Assembly: GCA_037176705.1 (NCBI GenBank)
Contig: CM073907.1
Coordinates: forward strand, 14,725,001 to 14,789,000
Reading direction: 5' to 3'
Length of the DNA: 64,000 nt
Origin: Molossus alvarezi
Lineage: Eukaryota; Chordata; Mammalia; Chiroptera; Molossidae
Every line of letters starts with the position of its first letter. Positions within the stretch are counted from its first letter, which is position 1. The translations under genes were made by a program, and so were the position numbers. Positions 21,540 to 33,110 of this stretch are shown piece by piece. A model generated the notes under the pieces. The model was not told where the DNA came from, did not search any database, and worked only from the letters and a program-made list of their open reading frames with translations.

Positions 21540-23739
21540 GCTTTAGGTGTTGTATCAGTGAAAATTCTTCTATGTCTGAAATTTTGTTACCTGAACTTTC
21601 TTTTAGAATTTTTATGGATTCACGAGTTACATTTAAATATTTTATCCATTTTGAGTTTATTCTCACATATGGTGTAAATTGTTGGTCTAGCTTTATATAT
21701 ATATATAAATTTGCAATTGGCTGCCCAATATTTCCTAAATCGTTTATTGAAGAGACAGTCCTGATTCCACTGTATGTTGTAGCCAACTTTGTCAAAAGTT
21801 AATTGAGCATATTGTCTTGGGTCAATTTCTGGCTTCTCCATTCTGTTGCATTGATCTATCTGCCTGTTCCTGTGCCAGTACTAGGCTTATTTTTATTACA
21901 GTGGCTTTGTGGTATAACCTGAAATCTGGTAATGTGATCCCTTCTTTTTCTTCTTTTTCAAGATTTCTGTGGCTACTAGGGGTCATCTTTAGTTTCATAT
22001 AAACTTTTGGAGTGTTTGTTCTAGTTCTGTGAAGTAAGTCACTGTTATTTTGGTGAGGATTGTATTGAATGTATAGATTGCTTTGTTAATTCTTTCATTC
22101 CATGAACAAGGTATATGCTTTCACCTGTTAATATCTTCCTCCACTTCTAATTTCAATGACATGTAGTTATCTGTGAAGTTTATTCCTAGGTATTTTAATT
22201 TTTTTTTCTGTGATGGTAAATGGAATTGATTTTTTAGTTTTTCTTTCTGTGATTTCAACTTTGGTGTATAAAAATGCTATCAATTTCTCGACATTAATTT
22301 TGTATCTCGTCACTTTGCCAAACTCTTTTATTAAGTCTAATAGATTTTTGATGGAGTCTTTAGGGTTTCTATGTACCATATTATATCATCTGCATATAAT
22401 GACAGTTTCACTTCCTCCTTTCCAGTTTGGATCCCTTTTATTTTTTCTTCTTGTCTAATTACTGTGTCTAAGACTTCCAGTACTGTGTTCAATAAGAGTG
22501 GTATAAGTGGCATCCCTGTCTTGTTCTCATTAATGCTTTTTGTTTTTGCCCATTGAGTATGTTGTAACCTTTATTATATTGCAATAAGACCCCCTATTCC
22601 CACATTGATGTGATCATATGTTTTTTTTCTTTTATTTAGCTTATGCGATGTATCACATTTATTGATTTGCACATATTGTACCATCCTTGAGTGCCTGGAG
22701 TGTAACACACTTGATTATAATGAATAATGTGTTTGATGTATTTGCTAATATTTTGTTAAGAATTTTGGCATCTTTGGTAATCAGGGATATTGGCCCGTAG
22801 TTTTCTTTTGTTTGTAATGTCTTTATCTGATTTGGGAATTAAGATTATGCTAGCTTCCTAGAGTGTGTTTGAAAGTGTTATGTCTTCCGGGATTTTTTGA
22901 AAGAGTTTGAGAAGAATGGGTGTTAGTTTTTTGTATGTTCAATATAACTTCCCTGTGAAGCCGTCTGAGCCTTGACCTTTGTTTGCTGGGAGATTCTTGA
23001 TTATATCTTCAGTTTTCATAGTTGTGATTGGTCTGTTCAAGTTTTCTATCTCTTCCCAGTTCAGCGCTGGGGGATTATGTATTTATAGAAATTTGTCCAT
23101 TTGTTCATTTTTTTGAATTATTTTTAGTCTCCATGTTGTTTATTTCTGCACTGATCTTTGCTATTCATTTCCATCTACTTTCTCTGAGTTTTTGTTGTTG
23201 TTTGTTTGTTTTGTTTTCTTTCTAGTTCTTTAATGTTCTGATGTGAGATAGTCAATTAGAAAATCTAGTTTCCTGAGATAGACATGTATGGTGTAAACTT
23301 TCCTATCAGGACTCGTTTCATTGAATCCCATTGATTTAGTGTTGTTGTGTGTTCATTTTCATTGGTCTCTATGAAGTTTTTAATTTTTTCTTGATCTCCT
23401 TGTGAACCTATTCATTGTTTAATAACATGCTGTGTAGTCTTAATGTGTAGACATGTTTTTGTATAATTCATTTCTAGTTTCCCATCTCTTTACTGTCTAC
23501 ATATGTAAGGCTTTTGTTGTGAGTTGGGTCCCTTCTGAACAATATATATATATGAGCTATGCATTCTTATCTATTCAGCTACTCTGTGTCTTTTCATGCG
23601 AATGTTTAATCTATTTGTGTTTAAGACAATTATTGATATGTACTTATTTATTGCAATTTTTATTTATTATGGTTACATTTCTCTTCCTATTTACTCTGCT
23701 TATTGCAGCTTCCCTTTTCACATTTCTTAGAGAGCTGGT

Positions 23740-24558
23740 TGTTGCTAACATATTCTATTAGCCTTTTGTCTGGGAAGCTCTTCCTCTATTTCACCTTCTA
23801 TTTTCAATGATAGTTGTGCTTGATAGAGTCATCTTGGATTCAGATCCGTGTTTTTCCTAACCTTAATCACTTCATGACTTTCTTCTCTGTCCAGTAGTGT
23901 TTTTGTTGAGCATTCAGCTGATAAGGTTATGTGGATTTCTTTGTGGGTAATCTGTTGCTTATCTCTTGCCATGTTTCAAATTCTATTTCTCTCTTTAATT
24001 TTGGCCTGTTAACTATTATGTGTCTCGATGTGGACCTCTTTGGATTCTTCAAAGTTGAATCTCTTTGTGCTTCTTGAAGATATGTGCCATTTTTCTTCAC
24101 CAAGTTATGAGTGTTTTCTGACATGATTTCTTCAAATATATTCTCTATCCCTTGCTCATTTTCTTCTTTTCCTGGAACTTCTATGATGTGTGTGCTATTG
24201 TGTTTCATGGTGTCCCACAGTTCTCTTAGGCTTTCTGTTTTGTAATTGTTTGATTCCTTTTGGTTCTCTTATTGGGTAATATTTTGTACCCTGTCTTCTA
24301 ATTCACTGATCTAATCCTTGGCTTTCTCTGACCTGCTTTTTATTCCTTCCAATGTGTTCTTTATATCTGCTATTTCATTATTTATTTCCAGTTTGTTCAT
24401 TTTCAACGTTTCTTTATCTTCAATCATGCTGTTGAGCTCATTACTTACGTTGTTGAGCTTCCTCATAGTATTACTCCTAATTCTAGCTCCGATATCTTGT
24501 TTAATCCATTTCACTTATCTCTTGTCCTGTAGAATATCTTATTCTTTCATTTGGGACT
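23740..24558 (-). pseudogene. L1 ORF1 of unit 2, broken
   Basis: Two open pieces of ORF1 remain. 23927-24208 (93 codons) is the RNA-binding core: THIIEVPGKEENEQGIENIF, ENTHNLVKKNGTYLQEAQ and TSRHIIVNRPKLKRE. 24311-24514 (67 codons) is the coiled-coil segment: KLNNVSNELNSMIEDKETLK, EIADIKNTLEGIKSRSEKAKD. The usual start is changed (antisense caccgttg where caccattt is expected). Boundaries are approximate. Confidence 0.85.
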
Positions 24559-25404
24559 TGATTTTTTTGTTTCACCGTTGTGGCTGTCTCAGTGTGTTTT
24601 AGAGCCTGCCAAATTTTCCCTGTGGGTGTTGGTGTTTTTCTGGTTGTGGCTCCCTTTACTGGGTTTGTATAACTGTGAAGTAACCCATGTTAAACACTAC
24701 TCTCAAGGATTATGTTCCTCAGTATATTGGAAGGCCACAAAAATGTTCATTTGTACTCTAGCTTTTTTTTGGCAGCCATTGGTCTCATTAACTTCATGAA
24801 TCTCAATTTGTAACCCTCAAATGTATGAAAAATTTCTTAGGTATAAGAGGATTTCCAGAGGGTGGGACACTTGATTTCTGTCAGACAGTATAAGGTAATG
24901 AGCCTCAATTTGCATTTTCAGGTCAGCCTGGTGGTGTTGAATTCCTGAGGCAGAGGCTATTGCTTCTCCCAAGGCTCTGAGAAGAATCTCCTTGAATAAG
25001 GTGGCTGCTATTCTATGAAGGATTGATAACAGCACAAATCTCCCAGTGTCCTTCCGTCCAGTTGTTTTCTGAACCAAGTGTCCTGGACTCTCTCCTCACA
25101 TTTTCACTGCAGTCAGCCCTCCCTCTGCTGGATCTCAAGGTAACTAAATGTACTTGATTTTGTGCTGTTTAAAACCCCTGCCTTCTCAGCTGAAGCAGTG
25201 TTCCGCTATTGTTTGTGGGCCCCCAGCCTGCTCTGTCGACAGTTTCTACCAGGCTCAATTTGGCACCCTCTTTCTGTCCCTGGTTATACAGGTTCTCTCA
25301 ACTGTTTGGAGTTGGTTTTTCCCAATTTTGTGTCTTTGTTTTTGTTGTAGTTTCAGTTTGGTTGTTGGATGAGGTTTGTGAGCTTTCATTTACTCCACTG
25401 CCAT

Positions 25405-25620
25405 GTTCCCTTCCACTTAATATTTTATGAAATATTATCCTGGTAATAATACTGAATCACCAATATTAGTACTTATTAGTTCTTCAACCTCTTCATGACA
25501 TCCCAAATAAAGAAATTCAGAAATAGAAAACTGAGGCCCTGAGAGAAGACACATGAGGAGTCAGGGGAAAGAGACTCAAAATCCTCATTTCTGGACACAT
25601 TGGTAGTGATCTGAAACAAT
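25405..25620. repeat. Duplicated non-L1 flank, copy 2
   Basis: Second copy of the 20004-20216 sequence (ataatactgaatcacc, gacatcccaaat, aaactgaggccctgagagaa, gatctgaaacaat). It also lies between an L1 5' end and a TATC array. Differences from copy 1 are spread along the length, as expected for an old duplication and not an assembly error. Confidence 0.85.
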
Positions 25621-25745
25621 TCATATCTGTCTATATCTATATCTATATCATTTATATCTATCTATATCTATACCTAATCTATTTTTATCGTCTGTGTCTA
25701 TATCTAATCTATTTATATCACCTATATTTATATTTATATAGTTAT
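25621..25745. repeat. (TATATC)n microsatellite, copy 2
   Basis: A shorter, more interrupted array than copy 1, in the same relative place, ending at the 3' end of a short L1. Confidence 0.85.
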
Positions 25746-26866
25746 TTATTTTTCATTATTAATTAATTCATTTAGTTTTGTTCCAGAGGTTTCTCCTTTT
25801 CCCCCCACTCCTTCCGCCTCGACCTCCCTCCGTGCCCTGTCTCCAGTTTTTTTGTCCATGTGCACTGTTCATGCTTACATGCACATAAATTCTGTGCTTT
25901 ATCTCTCCCTCACAACCCCCTCTTGGGGATTGTCGGTTTGTACCCCACTTCTATGTCTTTGGGACTACCCCATTCCTCAGACTGTTACTTTCTTTATATT
26001 CCACAGATAGGTGACATCATATGATACTTTCCTTTCTCTGTTTGGCTTGTTTCACTTAGAAAAATACTTTCCAGTTCCCTCCATGTCGTCACAATGGATA
26101 AGAGATCTTTCTTTCTTATAGCTGCATAGTACTCCATTGTGTATATGTACCACGGGCTTTTTTATCCATTTGTCTACTGATGAAAATTTGAGCTTTTTCT
26201 AGATCTTAGCTATTGTAAATTGTGCTGCTATGAACATAGGGGTAGGGTACATTCCTAGAATTGGGATCACTGGGTCAAATGGAAGTTCAATTTTTACTTT
26301 TTTGAGGTAACACCATATTGTTTTCCATTGTGGCTGCACCAGTCTGCATTCCCTCCAGCAGTGTACTGGAATCCCCTTTCTCCACATCCTCGCCAAGACT
26401 TGTTGGATGATTTGTTGATGGCGGCCATTCTGACAGGTGTGAGGTGACATCTCGTTGTTGTTTTAATTTGCATCTCTCTGCTGATTTGTGATGTGGAGCA
26501 TTTCTTCATATATCTCTTAGCCATTTCTATGTCCTGTTTTGAGAGGTGTCTATTTAGTTCCTCTGCCTATTTTTTAAATTGGTTGTTTATCTTCCTGTGT
26601 TTGAGTTTTATAAGCACTCTTTATATTTTGGAAATTAACCTTTATCTGATGCATCATTGGGGATTATAGTGTTCCAGATAGTAGGAACCCTTTTCATTTT
26701 GATGGTTGTTTTATTTTCTGTGCAGAAGCTTTTCAGTTTGATGTAGTCCCACGTATTTATTTATTCATTTATTTTTTCTTTTGGTGTGTATGTGTCTGTT
26801 GGCTTAGGTGTTGTATCAATGAGAATTCTGCTGTGTATCCTGTGTGAAATTTTGCTGTTAAATCCA
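25746..26866 (-). mobile_element. Short 5'-truncated L1 between two TATC arrays (L1y)
   Basis: 3'UTR and ORF2 C-terminus only, about 1.1 kb, bordered on both sides by ATCT-type repeats. This suggests a 5'-truncated L1 that landed in the microsatellite. The open piece 26199-26450 shows [20 protein letters not shown] and FDPVIPILGMYP. Its 3'UTR shares diagnostic variants with the 3' end of the unit 2 L1, which is expected if the unit 2 L1 is a hybrid formed by exchange with it. Confidence 0.78.
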
Positions 26867-27000
26867 CATCTATATGTACCAATTCTATCTGTAACTAGCT
26901 ATCTATCATCTGTCTACCATCTACCCATGCATTTACCTATCTTCTGTTCTCTATCCATCTTCAATCTATTATCTATCAATCATCTATGTACGAGCTAATG
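26867..27000. repeat. Degenerate ATCT-rich repeat
   Basis: Interrupted ctatctatcatctgtctacc-type sequence. It is probably the far side of the microsatellite into which L1y inserted. 27001-27056 holds only an A/T-rich junction. Confidence 0.7.
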
Positions 27001-27310
27001 ATCTATCTCAAGCACAAGTTACATTTTAGATTTTTCAGTTTTGTTTTATTTTATTTTTTTAATATAATTAATTAATTTATTTTTGTTACAGATATTTCAC
27101 CTTTTCCCCCCACTGATTAACCTCTCCCCCTCCCTCCCCGCCCTCTTCCTAGCTTTGTTGTCCATATCCGTTGTTTATACATGCATACATATAAGTTCTG
27201 TAAGTTCTGTGGTTTATCCCCCCCACCCCACCTTCTCTCCTGGGAATAGTCAGTCTGTACCGCACTTCCACGTCTCTGGCTCTACCCCATTCCTCAGACT
27301 ATTATGTTCA

Positions 27311-30300
27311 TTATATTCCACAAATAAGTGAGATCATATGATACTTGTCATTCTCTGCAAGCCTTGTTTCGCTTAGGATGTCACTTTTCAGGTTCCTCAA
27401 CGTCGTCTCAAAGGATGAGATCTTTCTTTCTTACAGGTGCATATACTCCATTGTGCATTTGTATCACACTTTTTATATCCATTCTTGTACTGTTGGACAT
27501 TTGGCCTGTTTCCATATCTTAGCTATTGTAAATAATGCTGCTGCAAACATGGGAGTACATATATTCTTCTGATTGGTGTTTCAGGCTTTGTAGGGTGTAT
27601 TCCTAGAAGTGGGATCACTGAGTCATATGGGAGTTCAATTTTTAATTTTTTGAGGTAACACCATGATGTTTTCCATAGTGGCTGCACCAGTCTACATTCT
27701 CACCAGCAGTGTACTGGAGTCCCCTTTCTCCACACCCTTGCCAAACTTTTTGTTTGATGATTTGTTGATGGTGGCAGTTCTGACAGGTATGAGGTGATAC
27801 CTCGTTGTTATAATTTGCATCTCTTTGATGATTACTGATATTGAGAATTTCGTCATATATCTCTTAGCCATTTGTATGTCCTGTTGGAGAGGTGTCTATT
27901 TAGTTCCTCTGCCCATTTTTTAATTGGGTTCTTTGTCTTCCTTTTGTTGAGTTGTATGTGCACTCTCTATATATTTGACATTAAACCCTTATTTGATATA
28001 TCATTGGCAATTATGCTCTCTCTGATACAGTGGGTAACCTTTCCAGAAGCTTTTGAGTTTGATGTAGTCCCATGGGTTCATTTTCTCCTTTGTTTCTGTT
28101 GCCTTAGCTGATGTATCAGTGAAAATTCAGCTGTGTGTGATGTCTGAAATTTATTGCCTACAGTTTCTTCTAGGATTTTTATGGATTCACATTTAAGTCT
28201 TTTATTCATGTTGAGTTTATACTTGTGTATGGTGTAAGTTTATGGTCTAGTTTTTTTCTTTCTTTTTGCATGTAGCTGTCCAGTTTTCCCAACACCATTT
28301 ATTAAAATGGCTGTCTTTACTCACTGTATGATCTTGCCACCTTTGTCAAATATTAATTGAGCATATTGCCTTGGTTCCATTTCTGGATTCTCTGTTCTGT
28401 TCCACTGGTGTATATGCCTGTTCTTGTGCCAGTACCAGGCTGTTTTGATTACACTGGCATTGTAGTATAACCTGAAATCTGGTAATATGATCCCTCCAAC
28501 TTTGTTCTTCTTTTTCAAGATTTTTGTGGCTATTCGAGATATTTTTGGTTCCATATGAACTTTTGAAGTATTTTTTTCTAGTTCTGTGAAGTATGTTGTT
28601 GGTATTTTGATGGAGATTGCATTGAATCTATAGATTGCTTTGGGTAATATGGACATTTTCATGATGTTGATTCTTCCAATCCATGAACAAGGTATGTGCT
28701 TCCACTTTTTTATATCTTCCTCTATTTCTTTTTTCAATGATCTGTAGTTTTCTGAGAATAGGTCATTTATTTCTTTGGTTAAGTTTATTCCTAGGTATTT
28801 TAACTTTTTTGCTGCAGTGGTAAATGGGATTGTTTTTTCAGTTTCTCTTTCTTTGAATTCATCATTGGTGTGTAAGAGTGTCCTCAATATCTTGACATTA
28901 GTTTTGTATCCTGCTACTTTCCTAAATTCATTTATTAAGTCTAGTAAACTTTCGACAGTCTTTTGGTGTTTTCTACGTACAGTATTATGTCATCTGCAAA
29001 TAATGACCATTTCACTTCTTTCCTTCCCTTTTGGATCCCTTTTATTTTTTCTTCCTGTCTGATTGCTGTGGGTAAGACTTCCAGTACTATATTAAATATG
29101 TGTGGCGAAAGTGGGCATCACTGTCTTCTTCCTGTTCTTAAGGAAAATGCTTTTAGTCTTTGTCCATTGAGTATGGTGTTGGCTGTAGGTCTTTCATATA
29201 TGGCCTTTTTTATGTCTAGATATGATCCTTCTATTCCCACACTGCTGAGCATTTTTATAAGAAACGGTTGCTGGATTTTGTCGAAAACTTTGTTGGCATC
29301 TATTCATATGATCCTGTGGTTTTTATTCTTCATTTAGCTTATGTGGTGTATCACATTTATTGATTTGTGAATATTGTACAAGCCTTGCATCCCTGAGATG
29401 AATCCTACTTGGTCATAGTGAATAATTTTTTTGATATGTTGCTGGATTCGATTTGCTAGTGTTTTGTTCAGGATTTTGGCATCTATGTTCATCAGGGTTT
29501 TGGCCTATAGCTTTCTTTCCTTGTAATGTCTTTTTCAGGTTTTGGAATTAGAATTAGGCTGGCCTCATAACATGAGTTTGGAAGTCTTCCTTCTTCTTAA
29601 AATTCTTGAAATAGTTTGATAATGGGTGTTAGTTCTTATTTGAATGTTCAGTAAAACTCCCCTTGAAGTCATCAGCGCCTGGGTTTTTGTTTGCTGGGAA
29701 AGTCTTGATTATATCTTCAATTTCTTTGTTGTTATTGGTCTGTGCAAGTTTTCTATCTCTTCCAGGTCTAGTTTTGGGAGACTATCTGTTTCTAGAAATT
29801 TGTCCATTTTGCTTAGATTGTCAAATTTCTTGCCCTAAGATTTTTCATAGTAATTGTTAACAATGTTCTGTATTTCTGTGGTATCTGTTGTTACTTCTCC
29901 TCTTTCATTTCTGAATTTCTGTATTTGGGTTCTCTCTCTGTTTCTTGGTGAGTCTAGCTAAGGGTCCATCAATGTTTAGTAAATTTTCAAAAAACCAGCT
30001 CTTTGTTTCATTGATCCTTTGAATTATTTTCTTTGGTCTGTATGTCATTTATTTCTGCTCTGATCTTTACTATTTTCTTCCTTCTACTTGATCTAGGGTT
30101 TTCTTTTTGTTTGCTTTCTAGTTCATTAATTTGTGAGGTTAGGTAGTCTAGTAGAGGTTTTACTTGCTTCTTGAGGGAGGCCTGTAGATCTATGAACTTT
30201 CCTGTCAGAACTGCGTTTACTGTATTCCATAGGTTTTGTGTTGTTGTGTGTTCATTTTCATTGTATTCCAGGAAGTTTTTAATTTCTTCTTTGATCTCCT

Positions 30301-31085
30301 CATTGACCCATTCGTTGTTTAATAACATGCTATTTGGCTTCCATGTGTGCAAATGTCTTTGCATATTCTTGTTGCAATTGATTTCTAGTATCATGCCATT
30401 GTGATCTGAGAATATGCTTGATAGGATTTCATTCTTCTTAAACTTGTAGAGACTTAGTTTTTGTGCTAACATGTGGTCTATCTTTGAGAATGTCCCATGT
30501 GCACTTGAGAAGAATGTGAATTATGTAGTTATGGCGTGTAATTCTCTGTAGATATTTATTAAATCCATTTGGTTTAGTGCCTCATTTAGAGTCTTTGTTT
30601 CCTTGCTAATTATTTTTCTAGAGGATCTATCCAGTGATGCCAGCGTGGTGTTGAAGTCCCCTGCTATGAGTGTATGGCTATCGACTTCTCCTTTGAAGTC
30701 TTTCAGAACATTTTTAATATATTTTGGTGCTGCTATATTGGGTGCATATATGTTTATCAAGGTTATATCTTCCTGTTGGATAGATCCTTTCAATATTATG
30801 TAGTGGCCTTCTTTGTCTCTAGTTATGGTCTTCATTTTGAAATCTATTTTATCAGATATGAGTATTGCTACCCCAGCTTTTTTTTCCTTTTCGTTTGCTT
30901 GGAAGATTTTGTTCCATTCCTTCACTTTTAACCTATGCGAGTTTTTTCTTGTGAGGTGGGTCTCTTGTAAACAACATATAGATGAGTCATGCTTTCTTAT
31001 CCAATCAGCTACTCTGTCTTTTTATGGGAGCATGCACTCTATTTACATTTAAGGTGATTATTGATATGTACTTATTTATTGCCAT
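27311..31085 (-). pseudogene. L1 ORF2 of D, nearly full length with frameshifts
   Basis: The span from the start (31083-31085) to the stop (27311-27313) is about 1258 codons, close to the usual length of about 1275. Open pieces: endonuclease 30521-30925 with NIYAPN and GDFNT intact; endonuclease end plus linker 30008-30472 with SDHNGM intact; post-RT region 28321-28887 (188 codons) with [37 protein letters not shown] and [19 protein letters not shown]. The RT active site FADD is intact at 28989-29000. Inactivation is thus by frame breaks, not by loss of these residues. Confidence 0.92.
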
Positions 31086-31130
31086 TTTTGTTTAGTGTGG
31101 TTCTATTTTTCTTTCTATTTCTCCTGCTGA

Positions 31131-32044
31131 TTACAGCAGGTCTTTTAACATTATTTGCAGTGCTTTTTTGGTGCTAATGTGTTTCCTTAGCCTTTTTTTT
31201 TTTTTTTGTCTCAGAAGCTCTTTATTTGACCTTCTATTTTGAATGATAGCCTTCCTGGGGAGTAGTCTTGGATTCAGATACTTGTTTTTCATGACCTTAT
31301 TATGTCATGCCATTCCCTTCTGGACTGTAGTGTTTCTTCTGAGAAGTCAGCTGAGTGAGAGCCTATTGGGGTTTTTTTTGTAGGTAACCTGTTTCTTATC
31401 TCTTGCTGCTTTTAGGATTCTTTCTTTGTCTTTAATTTTTGGTATTTAATTACTGTGTGTCTTGGTGTGGGCCTGTTTGGATTCTTCTTACTTGAGGCTC
31501 CCTGTGCTTCTTGAACTTGAATGCCTTCTTCCTTCACCAAGTTAGGGAAGTTTTCTGTCACTATTTCTTCAAATATATACTCTAACCGTTGCTCATTTTC
31601 TTCTTATTCGGGGACTCCTATAATGCAAAAGTTATTACATTTCTAGTTGTCCCATAGTTCTCTTAAGCTGTCTTCCTGTTTTTTAATTGTATTTAATTGT
31701 TTTTGATTTTCTGATTGGTTGATTTTTTCTACCCTATCTTCTTATTCACTGATCCAGTCTTCAGCTTCCTCTACTCTGCTATTTAGACCTTCCAATGTGT
31801 ATTTTATTTCTGATATGTCCTTCTTCATTTCTTCTTGGTGGTTTTTAATTTCTAACTGCTCAATTTTCAACATTTCTATGTCTGTACTTATGTTGCTCAT
31901 GTCCTTACTCATGCTGTTGAGCTTCCTCGAGACCATGACTCTGAATTCTACTTCTGTTAACTTGCTTAACTGCTGCCCATTTATCTTCTCTTTGGTAGAA
32001 GTCTCTTGTTCTTTCATTTGCCTTTTGTTTCTGTGTTTCAGCAT
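31131..32044 (-). pseudogene. L1 ORF1 of D, broken
   Basis: About 304 codons from the start (32042-32044) to the stop (31131-31133). 31742-32044 is open. It begins MLKHRNKRQMKEQE and runs into a coiled coil (LNSMSKDMSNISTDIEMLK, EQLEIKNHQEEMKKDISEIK, TLEGLNSRVEEAEDWISE). The RNA-binding core downstream is broken by stops. A long T-run near 31192-31207 lies in the 3' part. The start was chosen because J, G and E have an ATG at the same place. Confidence 0.88.
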
Positions 32045-32867
32045 TTTGGCTGTCACAGTGGGCTTTGGATCCTGCAAATTTTTCCCTGTGGGTGTTGGTA
32101 TTCTGCTGTTTGTGGCTCCCTCTCCTCAGTTTGGATGAACCAGGGAGGACCCATGTTACACACCACTGTCAAGTCTTACTTTCCTGGTTAAAGTAGCTCT
32201 GGGAATGGTACAGTTATCTTCTAGCTTTTTGCCTGGAGGCTATCAGTTGCAGTTACCTGAAGAGCCTTGGCTTCTCAGTTGAATAAAAAACTTCCTCAGG
32301 TGCTCAGATGAAGAGGATTTCCTGAAGGTGGGTCAGATGCAGGTTGTTAATGGGCCTCAATTAGCATTTCAGTGGCCACCTTGTGGATTGAATCTCAGAA
32401 GGAGGGGCTGTCGCATATCCCCAGCACCCTGGGAAGAAGTAAGATACCACAGTCCTGTGTGGCTGCAACACAGCAAAAGCTCTGAGCGTCCTCCCAATCC
32501 TATGTGTCCCCCCACAGTTCCAGGCCAGTCTGCCCTCCCTCTGCCAGAGCCCAAGGTAAGTGGCTGTGCGTCTTTTAGCCTCTGTCTTGTCTCTGGGTTG
32601 TGGAGCTACCTGGGAGATTAACATGAGGGCTCTGCTCACAACTAATGCTGCTGCTCCCAGCTAATGCTGCTGCCAACCGTGGGCTCCCAGGCCTCCTCTC
32701 GCATCTCTGCAAGCATACCATAACTGAGGTAATGTTTCTGGTTATGTGATTCTTTAAGCTGCTTTTCTGTTGCATTTTCCTGATGATTTGTCTTTATTTT
32801 TATTGTACTTCAAGATTGTCCTTGGAAATGGTCTGTGTAGCGTCCGTTCACTCCGCCACCATTTTGG
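32045..32867 (-). promoter_or_regulatory. L1 5'UTR of D
   Basis: About 820 bp between the ORF1 start and the L1 5' end, GC-rich in the middle. The last bases read ccgccaccattttgg (32853-32867); on the sense strand this is a YY1-like aaaatgg core at the first bases of the element. In human L1 such a site positions transcription start. That this holds here is inferred. J and both tandem units end in the same way. Confidence 0.75.
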
Positions 32868-32884
32868 AATCTGTTTTCCTAACT

Positions 32885-33110
32885 CTTGAGATACCTGGTT
32901 TATTCACTCATTGATGAAAAATGACTGCTGACTATATACCAGATTTTGGGGATGTAACAGAGAACAAAACAGACAAAAATTCACACTCAAATGGAGCTTG
33001 CATTCTAGTGGGGGAGAAACAGAAAGTTAAAAAGTCATATCAGATGGTGACAAATGCTATGAAGCGTAAAACGGGATATATTGTGATGAAGGTTCTAACG
33101 TATACTTCAC
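32885..33110 (-). mobile_element. L2 (LINE-2) 3' fragment
   Basis: The stretch reads as the antisense of the common mammalian L2 3' region: tttggggatgtaacagagaa, caaaacagacaaaaatt, atggagcttgcattctagt. L2 is an ancient LINE shared by mammals, so this piece is pre-existing sequence between two L1s. The plus-strand open frame here (32921-33127) follows from the repeat and is not a gene. 33111-33190 holds nothing I can identify. Confidence 0.75.

Larger units (their letters stand above)
20466..25404 (-). mobile_element. L1 of tandem unit 2, endonuclease-deleted
   Basis: 3'UTR, ORF2 stop at 20720-20722, ORF2 C-terminus, RT (YADD kept near 22388-22399), linker, then the same endonuclease deletion as C at about 23475 (ctagtttcccatctctttac). 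Next come the ORF2 start region with TTG for ATG (antisense ttgcaattttt near 23655), ORF1 and a complete 5'UTR to about 25404 (ccactgccat). A (GT)n run lies at 21504-21538. The 3'UTR shares variants with 25.75-26.1 kb (gttactttc, ccacagata, gatactttcct) and not with unit 1. Confidence 0.88.
27057..32867 (-). mobile_element. L1 element D, structurally complete
   Basis: All parts are present in order on the minus strand: 5'UTR (32045-32867), ORF1 (31131-32044), spacer of about 45 bp, ORF2 (27311-31085) and 3'UTR (about 27057-27310). The total is about 5.8 kb. The 5' end antisense is ccgccaccattttgg. Frameshifts and stops break both ORFs, so it is inactive. Key motifs remain readable, which makes it the best reference for this lineage in the window together with G. 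No clear target duplication was seen. Confidence 0.92.
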
